DNA of 64,000 nucleotides, from contig CAZHVV010000005.1 of NCBI GenBank assembly GCA_964536265.1, positions 7,414 to 71,413 of the forward strand, read 5' to 3'. The notes beneath the pieces are model-generated. The model was not told the origin of the DNA. It searched no databases and worked only from the letters and a program-made list of their open reading frames with translations. Source of the stretch: JAPUDS01 sp964536265. Its GTDB lineage: Bacteria; Patescibacteriota; Saccharimonadia; Saccharimonadales; Saccharimonadaceae. Both the position numbers and the translations under genes were made by a program. Positions 1 to 7,992 of the stretch are shown here, piece after piece. Numbering within the stretch: the first letter of the stretch is position 1; each line of letters starts with the position of its first letter.

Positions 1-1
1 C

Positions 2-751
2 CCTGTCGCTGCAAGCGCGATTACCGCACTCAGTGAAGGGTATACGACAGAAGAAACTCTCTCACTTGGTTCGATTGTCAGTCTCAAAGCCGACACACCT
101 GACATAGTCATGGCCGCAAATAGTGAAAATGTTGAGAATATACTTGGCGTCGTCGTCAGTAGCGGGAATTCACTGCTTTCGGTGACAAGCGGCACAGCAA
201 GCCAAGTACAGGTCGCGACAAGTGGCACAGTGACGGTGCTTGCCTCGGATGTAAACGGCGACATAAAGCGCGGTGATCATATCACAGCTTCCCCTTTGAG
301 CGGTGTCGGCATGAAAGCAAACGGTAATGTCCGTGTTATCGGCATAGCACAGAACAGTCTCAAGGGAACGAACCAGACATATAAAGACAAGAGTGGCAAA
401 GAGCAAACCGTCAAAATCGGCGAGCTATCACTACTCGTGAATGTCGCTTACTACTTCAAAGAACCGGAAAAGACTATCATACCGACATCACTGCAAAACG
501 TTGCGAATTCCCTTGCGGGACGTGAAGTCAGCACGGCGCCAATTCTTATCAGCTTGGCAATATTCATTGTTACTATCATCGTCGTCGTGAGTATCATTTA
601 CTCGATGGTACGCAACGGCATCATCTCTGTTGGCCGCAATCCTATGGCGCAGTCAGCCGTCTATAGAAACGTTATTCAAATGTCCGCACTCGTTATCATG
701 ATTTTAGGTATCGGTATTGTGACAATTTATCTAGTATTGACGAGGTTATAA
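2..751 (+). CDS. c-subunit-like membrane protein with large outside domain (5' partial)
   Basis: The frame is open to the left edge, so the true start and any signal peptide lie outside the window; an ATG at 110 is internal. About 180 visible residues form a beta-rich domain with GDHITAS...GVGMKA...VIGIA, a pattern I know from tail-fibre and peptidase-G2-like proteins. Two membrane helices follow (nt about 541-605 and 670-750), joined by a short basic loop containing GRNP. The hairpin with a polar Arg-containing loop, and its position just before the b gene, match the F-ATPase c subunit. By the positive-inside rule the loop faces the cytoplasm and both ends face outside, also as in subunit c. 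Neither helix contains Glu or Asp, so the ion-binding carboxylate is absent. Family assignment is inferred; the motif and missing acid are seen directly. Confidence 0.6.
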   Translation, partial: PVAASAITALSEGYTTEETLSLGSIVSLKADTPDIVMAANSENVENILGVVVSSGNSLLSVTSGTASQVQVATSGTVTVLASDVNGDIKRGDHITASPLSGVGMKANGNVRVIGIAQNSLKGTNQTYKDKSGKEQTVKIGELSLLVNVAYYFKEPEKTIIPTSLQNVANSLAGREVSTAPILISLAIFIVTIIVVVSIIYSMVRNGIISVGRNPMAQSAVYRNVIQMSALVIMILGIGIVTIYLVLTRL

Positions 752-754
752 CAT

Positions 755-1492
755 ATGGAATCACTTCTTTTTCAAATCTTCCTCTACGCAAACATCTTCA
801 TCATTGGTGGAGTGATTGCCCTTGTTGTCCAATACGCCTATGCACACTACAAACAGCGCAAGGAAGAAAAAGAACACAAGACAGTCGAAATACCGGCGAG
901 CGTCAAAGAACAAATGGTTCATGCCGCCGAAAGTGACTTCAAGTCTGCCCTCGCCGACTCAGCCACCGGACTTGAACATGATCTCGGTAACACGTCATCT
1001 CAGCTGAACAGCCTACTCAAAGAATTCGGCACTGAAATTCTCGACGATGAGATGAAACTGTTCCGCGAACACCTCGAGGAGATTCGTGAGAAAACTGAAA
1101 AAGCTGTCGGCGGAGCAACAGGTGAAGTCGCGACCCAACAGGCCGACCTCGAAGCCAAATTGGCCGCTCGCCAGACCGAGTTTGAGGCGAAACTACTGGC
1201 TCTTCAGACCGAGCTAGAGCATACGCTCGTCGGACGGCAAGGAGAACTCGACACAGTACTAACTGAACGCAAGAAAAAACTTGAAGCGAAGCTGGACGAA
1301 GAACTTACCATCGAAAAAGAGCGTTTGCTGCGCCAAATTGATACCAAACTGGCCGATGCCGTCGGTTCATTCCTGGTTGATACGCTTGAGCACAATGTTG
1401 ACCTGGGCGCCCAAAAAGCGTACCTTGTGAGTTTGCTTGAAGAGCATAAGGAAGAGTTTAAGAAAGAGGTGGGCGATGAGGCTACCGGCTGA
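755..1492 (+). CDS. atpF: F-type ATPase b-like stator subunit, elongated
   Basis: This 245-residue protein has one N-terminal membrane helix (about residues 5-28) and then a long charged helix. Residues 130-184 form five consecutive 11-residue repeats beginning with ADLEAKLAARQ and TEFEAKLLALQ. Such hendecads are the known signature of the right-handed b-subunit coiled coil. The usual length is 155-170 residues, so the stalk is longer than normal. It starts 3 bases after the c-like gene and overlaps the delta gene by 17 bases. It would form the peripheral stalk holding F1 against the membrane part. The assignment rests on topology, repeats and gene order rather than a catalytic motif. Confidence 0.75.
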   Translation: MESLLFQIFLYANIFIIGGVIALVVQYAYAHYKQRKEEKEHKTVEIPASVKEQMVHAAESDFKSALADSATGLEHDLGNTSSQLNSLLKEFGTEILDDEMKLFREHLEEIREKTEKAVGGATGEVATQQADLEAKLAARQTEFEAKLLALQTELEHTLVGRQGELDTVLTERKKKLEAKLDEELTIEKERLLRQIDTKLADAVGSFLVDTLEHNVDLGAQKAYLVSLLEEHKEEFKKEVGDEATG

Positions 1493-1958
1493 ACTTTCCT
1501 CCCCTCAGGACCTGTCCGCACTTGAGTTCGAGCTGCGCAACTATTCGCAATGGTTTTCGCATAACAGCATAAAACATACTGTCGGGGCTGAACGCGGTGC
1601 AACAAAACTGCCGGTTCTGTCCCCTATGGCCCTTGCTATGGTTCGTGAACAAAGCACCGGTCAACTACTTGATCAACACCATCTCGATAAACTCATTGAG
1701 GAACTGGCGACATTCCGCTCACATGCACCAACAATGACTATCACCCTGGCTGCACCTGCAAACAACGAAATCAAACAAGCGCTTGTTGAGTGGTGTCGCA
1801 CAAATCTGAACGAGTCTGTTCTGGTTAGTTTCCGATTTAACGCAACACTCCTCGGTGGCATGGTCGTTCGATACGGCTCGCATGTTTTTGACTGGTCATT
1901 CAAGCGCAAGATACTCCAAAACCGCAGTCATTTCCCAGAGGTATTACGCAGTGTTTGA
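1476..1958 (+). CDS. atpH: F1-type ATPase delta subunit
   Basis: This 160-residue protein begins at ATG 1476 behind an AGAGGTG ribosome-binding site inside the end of the b gene. An upstream TTG (1437) is less likely. The C-terminal part, GGMVVRYGSHVFDWSFKRKI, matches the conserved delta/OSCP ending (GGxxxRxGxxxxDxSxxxxL). The N-terminal domain is shorter than in typical 175-180-residue delta subunits. Delta links the b stalk to the top of the alpha3beta3 head. It overlaps the alpha gene by 8 bases, which suggests coupled translation. Confidence 0.75.
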   Translation: MRLPAELSSPQDLSALEFELRNYSQWFSHNSIKHTVGAERGATKLPVLSPMALAMVREQSTGQLLDQHHLDKLIEELATFRSHAPTMTITLAAPANNEIKQALVEWCRTNLNESVLVSFRFNATLLGGMVVRYGSHVFDWSFKRKILQNRSHFPEVLRSV

Positions 1959-3453
1959 TAATGCAATCTTCCAAAAACTCGTCGAAGCCGACAACCTGAC
2001 TGGTGAAGTCGTAGCGGTGAACAGCTTCATCGTCGAAGTCAAAGGCCTCGAAGGCGTTCGGCTTGGTGCACAGGTGCTGTTCGAAGACGGACAACGTGGA
2101 CTTGTGCGCGAAGCCTACGGTGATAAAGTGGTTTTGTTCAACATCACCTCTGAAAAACTCGCTATCGGCACACTCGCCGTTGTCGAACAAGACCTGCTGA
2201 GCGTGCCTGTGGGCAGAAGCCTAGTTGGTCGCGTCATTTCACCTATGGGTGAACCACGAGACAACAAAGGTGCCCTGCAAACTGCCGAAGTTTCTGGAAT
2301 CTTTAACGCAGCGCCAGGCATCATGGCGCGAAGCATGCTCGACACGCAGCTTGCCAGTGGCGTGACAGCTGTCGATAGTTTCTTCCCTGTTGTCCTTGGC
2401 CAGCGCATTGCTATTCTTGGTGATAGTAAGTCAGGAAAAAGTACCTTTCTCTCGCAACTGAGCGCCTCACAATCCGGCACAAACCGTATCGTTGTCTATG
2501 TCTTGATTGGAAAGCGCAAAGTTGACATTGAACAGCTACTCTCTGGACTCAAATCCTCTGGCGCCATGGAACATACCATAGTCGTGCTAGCCGATGTCTT
2601 TGACTCGCTTACCCAGTCATACCTTGCACCATATGCTGCCTGCTCCATGGCCGAATACCTCTGGCATGAAGGCGAAGATGTCGTTATCATCTACGACGAC
2701 CTTTCCAGCCACGCTGAAGCCTACCGTCAGTTGTCGCTCTTGCAGGAAGTTGACCCGGGTCGCGACTCATATCCGGGAGATATTTTCTACGCTCACTCGA
2801 GCCTGCTTGAGCGCGCTGGTAAACTGTTGACCACCGGTAAGACATTGACCGCGCTACCTGTCGTGCTGACACCAAACGACGATATTACCGCCTACCTCTC
2901 GACTAGTATTATGTCCATTACCGACGGTCAAATCATTTTCGACCTCGGTATTTTCCGCCAAGGTATTCGACCTGCCGTCAACGCCGGACTTTCCGTCTCG
3001 CGCGTCGGTGGCCAGGCGCAAACCAAACGGCAAAAGCAACTATCCACGACACTGTTTAAGACACTCGCCCGCTATCACCAAGCTGAAGAGTTTGCCCACT
3101 TCGGTTCACAGCTGTCAAAAGAAGCGACCATAGACATGACTGTTGGAAAATATATTTTCCAAGTATTGCAGCAACCGCCAGAAGAGCTCCATGACCTTGC
3201 AGAACAACAACTCATGCTCGAAACCGTACTACTGAGTAAGGGTGAGATGAAAATGGACATACTTGGACTCAAACAAGCAGTCAAACAACTCGCTCCGACA
3301 ATGACGAGTGATGAACAATACGACCAAGCTGAGCTAGAACTACTAAAGACCTACGCGACAGCAATTGAGCCTGAAAAGCCAAAAGACGAAGAGCAGCCAC
3401 CAACCGAGCCAGCACCAACCGACAAGAAAGCGGGCAAACATGCGAAGAGCTAA
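1951..3453 (+). CDS. atpA: F1-type ATPase alpha subunit
   Basis: This 500-residue protein starts at GTG 1951, with AGAGG 9 bases upstream and an 8-base overlap with delta. The P-loop is GDSKSGKST at about residues 157-165, altered from the common GDRQTGKT. The arginine-finger motif SVSRVGG (Arg about 351) is intact, so it can support catalysis at the beta sites. The last 30 or so residues form a Pro/Glu/Lys-rich tail not found in ordinary alpha subunits. Alpha alternates with beta in the F1 head. The sequence is clearly alpha but divergent, so it may belong to a second, specialised ATPase rather than the main ATP synthase. Confidence 0.92.
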   Translation: MFDNAIFQKLVEADNLTGEVVAVNSFIVEVKGLEGVRLGAQVLFEDGQRGLVREAYGDKVVLFNITSEKLAIGTLAVVEQDLLSVPVGRSLVGRVISPMGEPRDNKGALQTAEVSGIFNAAPGIMARSMLDTQLASGVTAVDSFFPVVLGQRIAILGDSKSGKSTFLSQLSASQSGTNRIVVYVLIGKRKVDIEQLLSGLKSSGAMEHTIVVLADVFDSLTQSYLAPYAACSMAEYLWHEGEDVVIIYDDLSSHAEAYRQLSLLQEVDPGRDSYPGDIFYAHSSLLERAGKLLTTGKTLTALPVVLTPNDDITAYLSTSIMSITDGQIIFDLGIFRQGIRPAVNAGLSVSRVGGQAQTKRQKQLSTTLFKTLARYHQAEEFAHFGSQLSKEATIDMTVGKYIFQVLQQPPEELHDLAEQQLMLETVLLSKGEMKMDILGLKQAVKQLAPTMTSDEQYDQAELELLKTYATAIEPEKPKDEEQPPTEPAPTDKKAGKHAKS

Positions 3454-4303
3454 TCTTATTGAAAAAGAGGCGGACGGAGTTGCAACCATCGAAGACTTAA
3501 CAAGTGTGTTCGAGAGTCTTGCAAGTACCCAAGTTGCGAAAGTGAAGAGTAAAGTTGAGCTGTCGAAACGATTCTTTGAACTGTTATGGTCACGCTATAC
3601 CTCCATCCGTGTCGACCCTCGGCGGCGTATCACTAACCGAATGGACGGAAGCGAAAATGCGAAACGTGCGTTCATCATCATCTCAGCCGAGTCAGGCCTG
3701 AGCGGCGACATCGACCAGCGGTTGATTGATGTTATGCAGCAGGACTACGACCCAAAGACGACCGACCTCGTTGTTCTGGGGTCACACGGCGCGAACCAAC
3801 TTTCACAACGACGCATCCCCTATGTGCGGTATTTTAAAGTACCTGAGTCGGACCACTATATCGACGTAACACCGGTCATTGAGTCAGTGCTGCCCTATGG
3901 ACGAATCGTCGTCTACTACGAAGAATATGTCTCGCTCGGCGTGCAAAACATCAAGTCAATCGACCTGATATCAAGCATGAAATCAATGAGTGAAAACGTT
4001 GAAGGCCAAGAAATTATCTCGGCTGACGAAACTATTTTCGAACCGTCTCTCGATGAAATCGCCGACCAGATGGAAGTCACAATGATGACACTTGCCTTGT
4101 CGCAGACAATTCTTGAGTCTTCGCTCGCTCAAGCCGCCAGCCGTTTCAATGCCATGGCTGTTGCAAAGAAACGTGCGACCGAGCTGCTCGACGACTATAA
4201 ACTTGAGTTCCATCGCGCAAAACGCAGTGAAAGTGACCGACGACTACGTGAAGTTATGATTAGCCTAAAGAAAAAACAACGACAGCGAGGAGCAGCCCGA
4301 TGA
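3440..4303 (+). CDS. atpG: F1-type ATPase gamma subunit (rotor shaft)
   Basis: The 287-residue protein starts at ATG 3440, overlapping alpha by 14 bases. An upstream in-frame start at 3365 would lie inside alpha and is rejected. It begins with a helix containing ASTQVAKVK and ends with a long helix, SRFNAMAVAKKRATELL..., which matches the canonical gamma ending (R..AM..A..NA..L). The middle is a Rossmann-like domain. Gamma turns inside the alpha-beta hexamer and contacts the membrane ring. The start overlaps alpha and the end overlaps beta by 4 bases (ATGA). Confidence 0.85.
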   Translation: MRRANLIEKEADGVATIEDLTSVFESLASTQVAKVKSKVELSKRFFELLWSRYTSIRVDPRRRITNRMDGSENAKRAFIIISAESGLSGDIDQRLIDVMQQDYDPKTTDLVVLGSHGANQLSQRRIPYVRYFKVPESDHYIDVTPVIESVLPYGRIVVYYEEYVSLGVQNIKSIDLISSMKSMSENVEGQEIISADETIFEPSLDEIADQMEVTMMTLALSQTILESSLAQAASRFNAMAVAKKRATELLDDYKLEFHRAKRSESDRRLREVMISLKKKQRQRGAAR

Positions 4304-5724
4304 CACAAACAGCAGAGAACGCCCACGTCGGAGTTATTGCTTCCCTGCGCGGCCTCATGGTTGAGGTGCAAATACTTGGCGAACGACCAGACGTCAAAGA
4401 ACTCTTGATTGTTGACGAGCATCCTGAAGTCTTTTTGGAAGTCAGCTTCTTTAAAGCTGAAAAGGCAATTTGTTTGAACCTGACAAACAACACGTCAATT
4501 CGTTGTGGACAGAAAATCTCACGTAGCCACGGCCGCGTTACCGTGCCAGTTGGTCCAGAGACCTTAGGCCGCGTCTTTAACGCACTCGGTGAACCACTCG
4601 ACGACGGCGAACCTCTGCCAAATAATCGACGAGCTATCAGTGAAGCGTCAGGTACGAAGAGCTACCGCGAGACGCAGAAACTTGAACTGCTCGAAACCGG
4701 TCTCAAAGTTATCGACTTTCTGACGCCGTTTGTCAAAGGTCGCAAGATTGGTATTGTCGGTGGTGCCGGTGTTGGTAAAACAGTCCTCACGATGGAGATG
4801 ATTCACAACGTCACCCAGGGCAGTGAGGGCAAGTCGCTTTCAATCTACTGTGGTGTTGGTGAGCGTATTCGTGAAGGTAACGAGCTCTATCAAACCCTCA
4901 AAGATACCGATGTCTTGAAAAACACCGTCATGTTCTTCGGGCAAATGGACTCCACACCTGCTATTCGTTCCATGGTCGGTCCAGCGGCAGCAACAGCGGC
5001 CGAGTACTTCCGTGACGAAGAAGGCCGTGACATCTTGTTCTTCGTCGACAATATTTATCGCCATATTCAGGCCCTCACTGAACTATCGACTAACCTCGGA
5101 TTGATTCCTTCGGAAGGCGGCTATTCGCCAGTTGTCTTCTCAGAACTACGACGTCTTCAGGACCGCTTAAGCTCAACTGACAAGGGTACTATCACCTCCG
5201 TCCAAGCCGTCTATATCCCGGCAGACGACTTGTCAGACCCAGCGGTGCAAGCTATCTCGCAGCAGCTTGACTCGGTCCTCGTGCTGTCACGTTCCGTTGC
5301 AGAGAGTGGTATTCGACCTGCTGTCGATCTACTCAAGACAACGAGTTCGTTGCTGACGCCTCAGATTGTCGGTGACCGTCACTACCAACTCGCAGGTCGT
5401 GTTCAGGCTATTATGCAAAAATATGACAGTCTGAAAAATATCATCGCTATTGTCGGTGAAAATGAGTTGAGTCCAGCAGACCGCCAAGATTACCAGAACG
5501 CAAAAAAACTCATCCAATTCTTTAGCCAAGATTTCGCAGTCGCCGAGAAATTCTCTGGTCGTCCTGGTGAATACTTTACGCTTGAACAAACGTTGAGCGG
5601 CATTGAAGCTATCTTGAGCAACAAGCCAATTGAGGAAAAGAAGGCTGAAGATACGCCAAGTGACGAGAGCAAGCCAGATGCCGCTCCGGCAGAACCAACC
5701 TCCGAAGAGAAAAAGGCTCCATGA
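4300..5724 (+). CDS. atpD: F1-type ATPase beta subunit (catalytic)
   Basis: This 474-residue protein carries the catalytic site: P-loop GGAGVGKT (residues 154-161), the GER motif with the catalytic Glu (about 185-189, GVGERIREGNE), Walker B ending VDN (about 249-251), and ITSVQAVYIPADDLSDP. The usual DELSEED loop is replaced by ENELSPADRQDY. A roughly 35-residue acidic/Pro-rich tail follows the normal end. It should hydrolyse or synthesise ATP. It overlaps gamma and epsilon by 4 bases each. The intact active site argues that the machine is active even though its membrane partner is unusual. Confidence 0.95.
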   Translation: MTQTAENAHVGVIASLRGLMVEVQILGERPDVKELLIVDEHPEVFLEVSFFKAEKAICLNLTNNTSIRCGQKISRSHGRVTVPVGPETLGRVFNALGEPLDDGEPLPNNRRAISEASGTKSYRETQKLELLETGLKVIDFLTPFVKGRKIGIVGGAGVGKTVLTMEMIHNVTQGSEGKSLSIYCGVGERIREGNELYQTLKDTDVLKNTVMFFGQMDSTPAIRSMVGPAAATAAEYFRDEEGRDILFFVDNIYRHIQALTELSTNLGLIPSEGGYSPVVFSELRRLQDRLSSTDKGTITSVQAVYIPADDLSDPAVQAISQQLDSVLVLSRSVAESGIRPAVDLLKTTSSLLTPQIVGDRHYQLAGRVQAIMQKYDSLKNIIAIVGENELSPADRQDYQNAKKLIQFFSQDFAVAEKFSGRPGEYFTLEQTLSGIEAILSNKPIEEKKAEDTPSDESKPDAAPAEPTSEEKKAP

Positions 5725-5984
5725 ATGAACCTCAAGCTAACAGCCTAGAAGTTATCGCTCGCGCACCTTTCAATGTCTACTATGAAGGCCCAGCGACATC
5801 GGTTTCTGGCACCAACAAAGTGGGGCAGTTCGACATTCTACCCGGTCACGCCGACTTCTTCTCGATGCTTGAGGCTGGCGAGGTCGTTATTGCCATCAGA
5901 GATAAAGACTCGATTGTTATTGAAATCACAAACGGAATCATCACTGTACGTGATAACTCAGTCCTGCTCTTCATTAATATGTAA
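5721..5984 (+). CDS. atpC: F1-type ATPase epsilon subunit, short form
   Basis: The protein is 87 residues against the usual 130-140. It contains the N-terminal beta-sandwich with GQFDILPGHADFFSMLEAGE, the conserved epsilon motif. The C-terminal helical hairpin that inhibits ATP hydrolysis in many bacteria is missing. Epsilon binds gamma and the c-ring. It closes the operon, overlapping beta by 4 bases, and ends 3 bases before the end of a gene on the opposite strand. Lack of the inhibitory helices would suit a machine that runs as an ATPase. Confidence 0.85.
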   Translation: MNEPQANSLEVIARAPFNVYYEGPATSVSGTNKVGQFDILPGHADFFSMLEAGEVVIAIRDKDSIVIEITNGIITVRDNSVLLFINM

Positions 5985-5987
5985 CTG

Positions 5988-7040
5988 CTACTGCATGACA
6001 ATATAATCAAACGCGAAACCACCGGGTGGCAGAGCGCCGATGACGGCAATACTAAAACCTGAGGCGCTACGATTGACGTAAAATGTACCACCATTACCTA
6101 CTGGAGTGATGACAACGTGCGGCGTCGAGGCGTAATTACTAACGAAAGAGATTTGCGCTAGTACACCATTGCCTGCCCCAACACCAGTATTAACTGCAAC
6201 TGTACCTGATGCATCATTGCCACTTATAGATACCGTGCCATTCGAACCTACTGCCGAACCAGCGCTCACACCTGGCGCGTTACCGCGCGTAATCATATGG
6301 CCACCAATCGTCAGAGTTGTGTCTGATATAAGGCTGCTTGCCTGAAAATTGCGTGCCGAGAGCGTACCACCGACCGAAAGACTACCTGAAACATTCAGGT
6401 TATTGTTGACGGTGAGTAGTTGCGTTATTGTCACTGGACCTTGTAGGCGTGTCGAACCAACCACGTTAAGGTCTTTACGAAGATTAAGAGTTGAAATAGT
6501 ACCGTCACCATTCACGTTAAGCTGGCCAAGTGAGGTGTCGCCCGCTTCCAGTTTTGCAAGCGAGGCATCTGTCGCGGAAATTTTACTATTTACCTGAAGC
6601 TGACTAGCAAGTGTGACTGCGCCACTTACTTTAACTGTACCGTTAAAAGTCGAGTCCGGTCCGACGGTCAACTGTGAACCCTCATTGCCCACCGAAGTTC
6701 TATTCACACCAAGAGAGTCGAGTACTGCCGGACTGATAGTCACCGCATCTTGCGTCGCTTCAGCATAGGCGGCTTGCTGACTCCTCATAACAAGCACAAT
6801 TATTACAATATTCACTGCCAGAACAACCGCTACCACCGCAAGGCCAATAAAGGTTGCTTTGTGACTAGGCCGATAGGTCGATTTCCTGAGGCGTTCGCTC
6901 AACCGCTGTTTTGGCTGATTCTCACCAGTTGCCTGTGGCTGAGCAAGATGGGACGCCACCTCACTTTCAGGGCGTAATTCTTCAGGCGCAGGCTGGTCCG
7001 TTGCCACGCTTGGAGTGATTGGGTCTGTATCGTTCGGCAT
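5988..7040 (-). CDS. membrane-anchored fibre-like protein
   Basis: This 350-residue protein has a Pro/Glu-rich cytoplasmic N-terminus (about 60 residues), one membrane helix (about 65-87), and then a long outside part with short beta repeats such as LNVSGSLSVGGTLS and LQVNSKISATDA. These repeats resemble trimeric phage tail-fibre and adhesin shafts. The C-terminal 70 residues look like a compact beta head. It is convergent with the ATPase operon, separated by 3 bases. A well-spaced promoter lies at 7099-7071. It is probably a cell-surface stalk; the ligand is unknown. Confidence 0.6.
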   Translation of the reverse strand: MPNDTDPITPSVATDQPAPEELRPESEVASHLAQPQATGENQPKQRLSERLRKSTYRPSHKATFIGLAVVAVVLAVNIVIIVLVMRSQQAAYAEATQDAVTISPAVLDSLGVNRTSVGNEGSQLTVGPDSTFNGTVKVSGAVTLASQLQVNSKISATDASLAKLEAGDTSLGQLNVNGDGTISTLNLRKDLNVVGSTRLQGPVTITQLLTVNNNLNVSGSLSVGGTLSARNFQASSLISDTTLTIGGHMITRGNAPGVSAGSAVGSNGTVSISGNDASGTVAVNTGVGAGNGVLAQISFVSNYASTPHVVITPVGNGGTFYVNRSASGFSIAVIGALPPGGFAFDYIVMQ

Positions 7041-7070
7041 AGTGTTCGTTTTTGATTAGATAACAGTGTC

Positions 7071-7099
7071 AGTATAGCGCTTCCCTTACAGTGCTGCAA
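7071..7099 (-). promoter_or_regulatory. promoter for the fibre-like protein
   Basis: On the minus strand, TTGCAG (7099-7094) and TATACT (7076-7071) are separated by 17 bases. The start codon is at 7040, which leaves a leader of about 24-30 bases. Confidence 0.6.
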
Positions 7100-7153
7100 A
7101 TAAAAAGCGTGAGCAACTTGCAAATACGGCGTATTTCATCAACAATAGAGTAT

Positions 7154-7891
7154 ATGAATAAGGGGTGTCGTCGCTGGTCTGTCGGTCTGCTATTGTTGGC
7201 CTTCATTGTTGGTAGCATGCCGCAACTCGTCTTAGCAGAGAATGTTTCTCCCCAATCCACTAACTTTCGTCTCGATGAGACAGTGGTTGGCGTGGGTGGA
7301 TTGATGAATTCGGGTTCAAACAACTATAAAGCAACTGATTCCGTCGGCAGCCTCTCTGTTGGTAACGCAGCTTCAACAAATTACCAGGTCATAGCTGGCT
7401 CAAAAACCACGAGTGATCCAACATTATCATTCATAGTTAATAGTTCTAGTGCGAATTTTGGTGTCTTTAGCGCTGCGACTCCCGCGACCGCGACAGCGAC
7501 TTTCAGCGTATTGAACTATACGACATTTGGCTATGTCGTCCAGGTGACTGGTAACTCCTTAACGAATAACGGTCATACCATCACCCCAATGGCATCGACG
7601 AACGTATCGCAACCCGGTATTGAACAATTTGGTATCAACCTTGTTGCGAATACATCCCCAGTATCCTTGGGAGCTAATCTTGACAATGGCGGATTCGGCT
7701 TCGGTGAAATCAGTCCTAACTATGCGGTACCTAACGAATACCGATATGTTGATGGTGAGACGATTGCCTTCGCACCAAAGAACTCAGGTGTCACCAACTA
7801 TACTATCTCGTACCTGGTAAACGTCGCGAGTCTAACGCCAGGCGGTCAGTATAGTGCGAACCAAACACTTATTGTTATTGGTACATATTAA
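7154..7891 (+). CDS. secreted surface protein, WxL-like paralogue 1
   Basis: The 245-residue protein starts at ATG 7154 and has a signal peptide (basic start, hydrophobic 11-27, cleavage near QLVLA-EN). Its second half shares an ordered pattern with the two downstream proteins: GYVVQVTG, NGHTITPM, GIEQFGINLVANT, and a YTISYLVNVAS ending with GGQYSANQTL. I read the three as a family, with this one lacking the N-terminal domain. The ending resembles WxL-type cell-wall-binding domains, but the exact WxL motif is not obvious. A weak promoter (TTGCAA 7118, AACAAT 7141) would start transcription at the ATG. Confidence 0.6.
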   Translation: MNKGCRRWSVGLLLLAFIVGSMPQLVLAENVSPQSTNFRLDETVVGVGGLMNSGSNNYKATDSVGSLSVGNAASTNYQVIAGSKTTSDPTLSFIVNSSSANFGVFSAATPATATATFSVLNYTTFGYVVQVTGNSLTNNGHTITPMASTNVSQPGIEQFGINLVANTSPVSLGANLDNGGFGFGEISPNYAVPNEYRYVDGETIAFAPKNSGVTNYTISYLVNVASLTPGGQYSANQTLIVIGTY

Positions 7892-7928
7892 AAGTTATCC
7901 ACAACCTCTAACTTCTTAGAAAATAGTG

Positions 7929-7958
7929 TTGACAGGTATATATCGCTAATGCTATCAT
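7929..7958 (+). promoter_or_regulatory. promoter for the 388-residue secreted protein
   Basis: A perfect TTGACA (7929-7934) is followed after 18 bases by TATCAT (7953-7958). The start codon at 7993 leaves an A-rich leader of about 28 bases with no strong Shine-Dalgarno sequence. Confidence 0.65.
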
Positions 7959-7992
7959 TCGTACATAAACTCTAAAAAATAAAAAATCCACC

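Noticed and set aside
7895..7903. Exact DnaA box TTATCCACA after the first WxL-like paralogue
   Set aside because: It stands alone, far from dnaA, and a single 9-bp match is expected by chance in 64 kb.
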